From contig DCIX01000006.1 in the NCBI GenBank assembly GCA_002317135.1, positions 1 through 64,000 of the forward strand: DNA of 64,000 bases, written 5' to 3'. Every line of letters begins with the position of its first letter. Positions within the stretch are counted from its first letter, which is position 1. The notes beneath the pieces are model-generated. The model saw only the letters and a program-made list of their open reading frames with translations. It did not search any database and had not been told where the DNA came from. Made by a program: the position numbers and the translations under genes. Source of the DNA: Bacteroidales bacterium UBA1715 (GTDB lineage: Bacteria > Bacteroidota > Bacteroidia > Bacteroidales > UBA1715). Shown here one piece after another: positions 62,222-64,000 of this stretch.

Positions 62222-63529
62222 ATGCAAAAGAAAATCACACCAGTCGTATTACTAACTGGTTATCTAGGTAGTGGAAAAACCACATTGGTTAACCATATTC
62301 TATCAAATAAAAAAGGCATAAAATTCGCCGTAATTGTAAACGATATTGGCGAAGTAAACATCGATGCTGACCTTATTCAAAAAGGTGGCGTGGTTGGTAA
62401 AAAAGACGAAAGCCTTGTCGCACTACAAAACGGTTGTATTTGCTGTACACTTAAAATGGACCTCATCGAACAATTGAATGAGATTCTAAAAATGGACAGA
62501 TTTGATTATATCGTGATTGAAGCAAGCGGTATTTGCGAGCCTGAACCTATCGCAAGAACAATCTGCTCTATTCCACAAATGGAAGCTGAATACACACAAT
62601 ACGGCATTGCAAATCTTGACTGCATCGTCACAGTTGTTGACGCATTGCGTATGCAAAGTGAATTCGACTGCGGAAAAGATTTAACAAAAAAGAATATTGA
62701 TGACGAAGACATTGAAAATCTTCTTATTCAACAAATCGAGTTCTGTAATCTTGTAATTTTAAACAAAGTAAGCGAAGTTTCGCCTGCAGAATTGGAACGA
62801 GTTAAACAAATTATACAAGCATTGCGTCCAAATACTAAGATTATCGAAGCTGATTATGCGAATGTCGATTTAGACCAAATTATCTATACAGAATTATTCG
62901 ACTACAACAATGTAGCCGTTAGTGCAGGGTGGATAAAAGAAATAGAAAGACAAGCAACAGAAGAAGAGGAACGCGAAGCAAAAGCTGATCATCACCATCA
63001 CCATCATCATCACGATGAACATGAGGAACATGAACATCATTGTCATCACCATGACCACGATGAAGAAGAACACGAACATCACCACCATCATGGCGAAGGA
63101 GAATGCGATGACCCACATTGCCACTGTCATCACCACCACCACGAAGGCGGTGAAGTTGAAGAATACGGAATCGGTACATTTGTTTACTATCGACGAAAAG
63201 CATTCGATGCTATTAAATTCGAAGACTATGTAACAAAGAAATGGCCAAAATCTATTATTCGTGCCAAAGGCGTATGCTATTTCAATGACAATCCAGATAT
63301 GTCTTACCTATTTGAACAAGCTGGCGTACAAAAGAAATTGACAGAAGCTGGACTTTGGTTTGCTACTGCCCCAAAAGAAGAATTCGAAAAACTTGTTCAA
63401 CAAGAACCAGGAATCCTTCGCGATTGGGATGAGACATACGGCGACCGTATGGAGAAAATCGTATTCATCGGACAAAAAATGGATAAAGAACAAATCACAA
63501 GAGATTTGGACAACTGTCTAAATGAATAA
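62222..63529 (+). CDS. CobW/COG0523-type G3E GTPase with His-rich metal-binding stretch
   Basis: This 435-residue GTPase has Walker A GYLGSGKTTLVN at 13-24, the metal motif CICC near 73-76 (NGCICCTLKMDL), ASGICEPEPIA, NLDCIVTVVDALR, NLVILNKVSEV and a C-terminal CobW domain (FVYYRRKAFDAIKFEDYVTK, IIRAKGVCYF). Between the two (about residues 256-310) is a long His/Asp/Glu stretch with Cys. COG0523 proteins are metal chaperones; the CxCC motif and His stretch fit zinc or cobalt handling, but the client is not known. No Zur-type site is visible upstream, only 18 bp after trxB. Confidence 0.92.
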   Translation: MQKKITPVVLLTGYLGSGKTTLVNHILSNKKGIKFAVIVNDIGEVNIDADLIQKGGVVGKKDESLVALQNGCICCTLKMDLIEQLNEILKMDRFDYIVIEASGICEPEPIARTICSIPQMEAEYTQYGIANLDCIVTVVDALRMQSEFDCGKDLTKKNIDDEDIENLLIQQIEFCNLVILNKVSEVSPAELERVKQIIQALRPNTKIIEADYANVDLDQIIYTELFDYNNVAVSAGWIKEIERQATEEEEREAKADHHHHHHHHDEHEEHEHHCHHHDHDEEEHEHHHHHGEGECDDPHCHCHHHHHEGGEVEEYGIGTFVYYRRKAFDAIKFEDYVTKKWPKSIIRAKGVCYFNDNPDMSYLFEQAGVQKKLTEAGLWFATAPKEEFEKLVQQEPGILRDWDETYGDRMEKIVFIGQKMDKEQITRDLDNCLNE

Positions 63530-63546
63530 AAGTAAACCTAAATTCC

Positions 63547-63642
63547 GCAACACTTTGATCTAAATTAAATTATAAGTTCCTGAGCAACAAAAAGTTGCCC
63601 AGTATTTTGCCATGTCAGATTTTTCACTTATCTTAGTGTTGC
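63547..63642. repeat. 96-bp inverted-repeat-bounded segment, possible mobile-element remnant
   Basis: gcaacact at 63547-63554 and its perfect complement agtgttgc at 63635-63642 bound this stretch. Inside is a hairpin (gcaac-aaaaa-gttgc, 63584-63598). The segment lies at the sharp change from AT-rich DNA to the GC-richer end. No transposase frame is recognised. It may be an insertion-element end, but could be chance. Confidence 0.4.
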
Positions 63643-63879
63643 AAATCAGATGCCCAGGGGGTAGCTATGCTGGCTAAAGCCATCCCGAACCAGAAAGCCA
63701 CGGCATTCCTCGAATGGCTCACTTATAGCGACAATACCATTGATAGGCAGAGCCGAAAGAAGGCTTACACCCTCTTTGAGAGCAATCTGCTTGACACCAT
63801 CCCCGTGGGTACGGTGAAGGGACTACAGCAGATACATGGCTATCTCTTTGGCGGACTGTATGACTTTGGCTCGACATGA
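63637..63879 (+). pseudogene. Fic family protein remnant (N-terminal part)
   Basis: The frame is open from 63637, just after an in-frame stop at 63634, to TGA at 63877. It reads KSDAQGVAMLAKAIPNQKA and, later, EWLTYSDNTIDRQSRKKAY, FESNLLDTIPVGTVKGLQQI and HGYLFGGLYDFG. This resembles the stretch before the core of Bacteroidota Fic adenylyltransferase-type proteins, where YDFAG-QIR would continue to the catalytic HPFxxGNGR. Here it stops at YDFGST, so the catalytic core is lost, and an upstream stop suggests the start is lost too. Codon use is GC-richer than the rest of the window. Probably a dead fragment from transfer or rearrangement. Confidence 0.6.
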
Positions 63880-63894
63880 TCTAACTCCCCGATA

Positions 63895-64000
63895 TCAAGC
63901 TACCCCCATCAGCCTAAGCACATAGGGGGTCAATAGCGCCGTGAGCACACCGTTCAGGATCAGTCCGAGCGAGGCGTATGCACCATAGGTGTCGCCTTTC
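63895..64000 (-). CDS. LrgB-like membrane protein, C-terminal end (partial)
   Basis: The minus strand is open from the right edge to a TGA at 63895-63897, giving 34 residues: GDTYGAYASLGLILNGVLTA, then LLTPYVLRLMGVA. The pattern resembles the last membrane segments of CidB/LrgB-type proteins, which in known cases modulate autolysis or export. Only the tail is visible, so the call is tentative. It lies in the GC-richer terminal DNA with the Fic remnant. Confidence 0.5.
   Translation of the reverse strand, partial: KGDTYGAYASLGLILNGVLTALLTPYVLRLMGVA

Noticed and set aside
62894..63203. Two overlapping minus-strand frames of 80-95 codons opposite the CobW His stretch.
   Set aside because: They are made by the His-codon repeats read backwards (Met/Val-rich or Asp/Val-rich proteins), overlap a strong gene and have no promoter.
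1..64000. tRNA, rRNA, CRISPR arrays, SusC/SusD pairs and complete insertion sequences.
   Set aside because: I looked in the intergenic gaps and among the proteins and recognised none; only a possible element remnant is seen at 63.6 kb.

Overview
The window reads as chromosomal DNA of an AT-rich Bacteroidota, most likely a Bacteroidales from a plant-fibre-rich gut or rumen habitat. The evidence is a complete type IX secretion (T9SS) core (PorP/SprF-like, GldK, GldL, GldM, GldN), a PorT-family protein and a GldI-like isomerase; five secreted proteins with T9SS-type C-terminal tails; promoters of the Bacteroidota kind (TAnnTTTG at -7) without clear Shine-Dalgarno sites; and family-typical genes such as a DUF4290-MurA pair and a long NusB. 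The habitat and the order-level placement are inferences.

Layout. 1-10.6 kb is a leftward operon of four large secreted proteins: a 1554-residue beta-sandwich protein ending in a dockerin-like calcium loop, two tandem paralogues with BNR/VPS10-like repeats and T9SS tails, and the start of a protein with a cohesin-like domain that leaves the window. A ~120-bp imperfect palindrome lies between this operon and nusB. 11-17 kb: nusB, a DUF1573 lipoprotein, cstA, a HAD phosphatase and a short UvrA-like ATPase. 17-22 kb: three FKBP-type lipoproteins (one GldI-like), clpX and an M42 peptidase. 22-27 kb: a membrane LytTR regulator, plsC, an RsmI-like methylase, a START-like protein, an LptF/LptG permease and a YqeY protein. 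27-33 kb: the T9SS core. 33-39 kb: an M23 lipoprotein, a UvrD/PcrA helicase, DUF4290 and murA. 39-47 kb: a BspA-like surface protein and a four-gene beta-mannan-type operon (T9SS-exported GH5-like enzyme, periplasmic GH5-like enzyme, GPH symporter, GH130 phosphorylase). 47-63.5 kb: housekeeping genes (radical SAM, NUDIX, NifX-like, a short sigma-70 factor, a FAD oxidoreductase, PorT, MenG/UbiE, Ldh2-type dehydrogenase, a divergent DapF homologue, MetF, ABC-F, TrxB, a CobW-type GTPase) plus a T9SS-exported GH44 enzyme.

At about 63.6 kb the character of the DNA changes: the last ~360 bp look clearly richer in GC and hold a Fic-protein remnant and the 3' end of an LrgB-like gene on the other strand. 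This is either a transfer boundary or an assembly join.

How the genes fit together: the T9SS genes export surface glycanases and adhesin-like proteins also encoded here. The mannan operon would cut polymer outside the cell, trim it in the periplasm, import oligosaccharides by cation symport and phosphorolyse them in the cytosol, with no SusC/SusD pair nearby. No rRNA, tRNA or CRISPR array was recognised.
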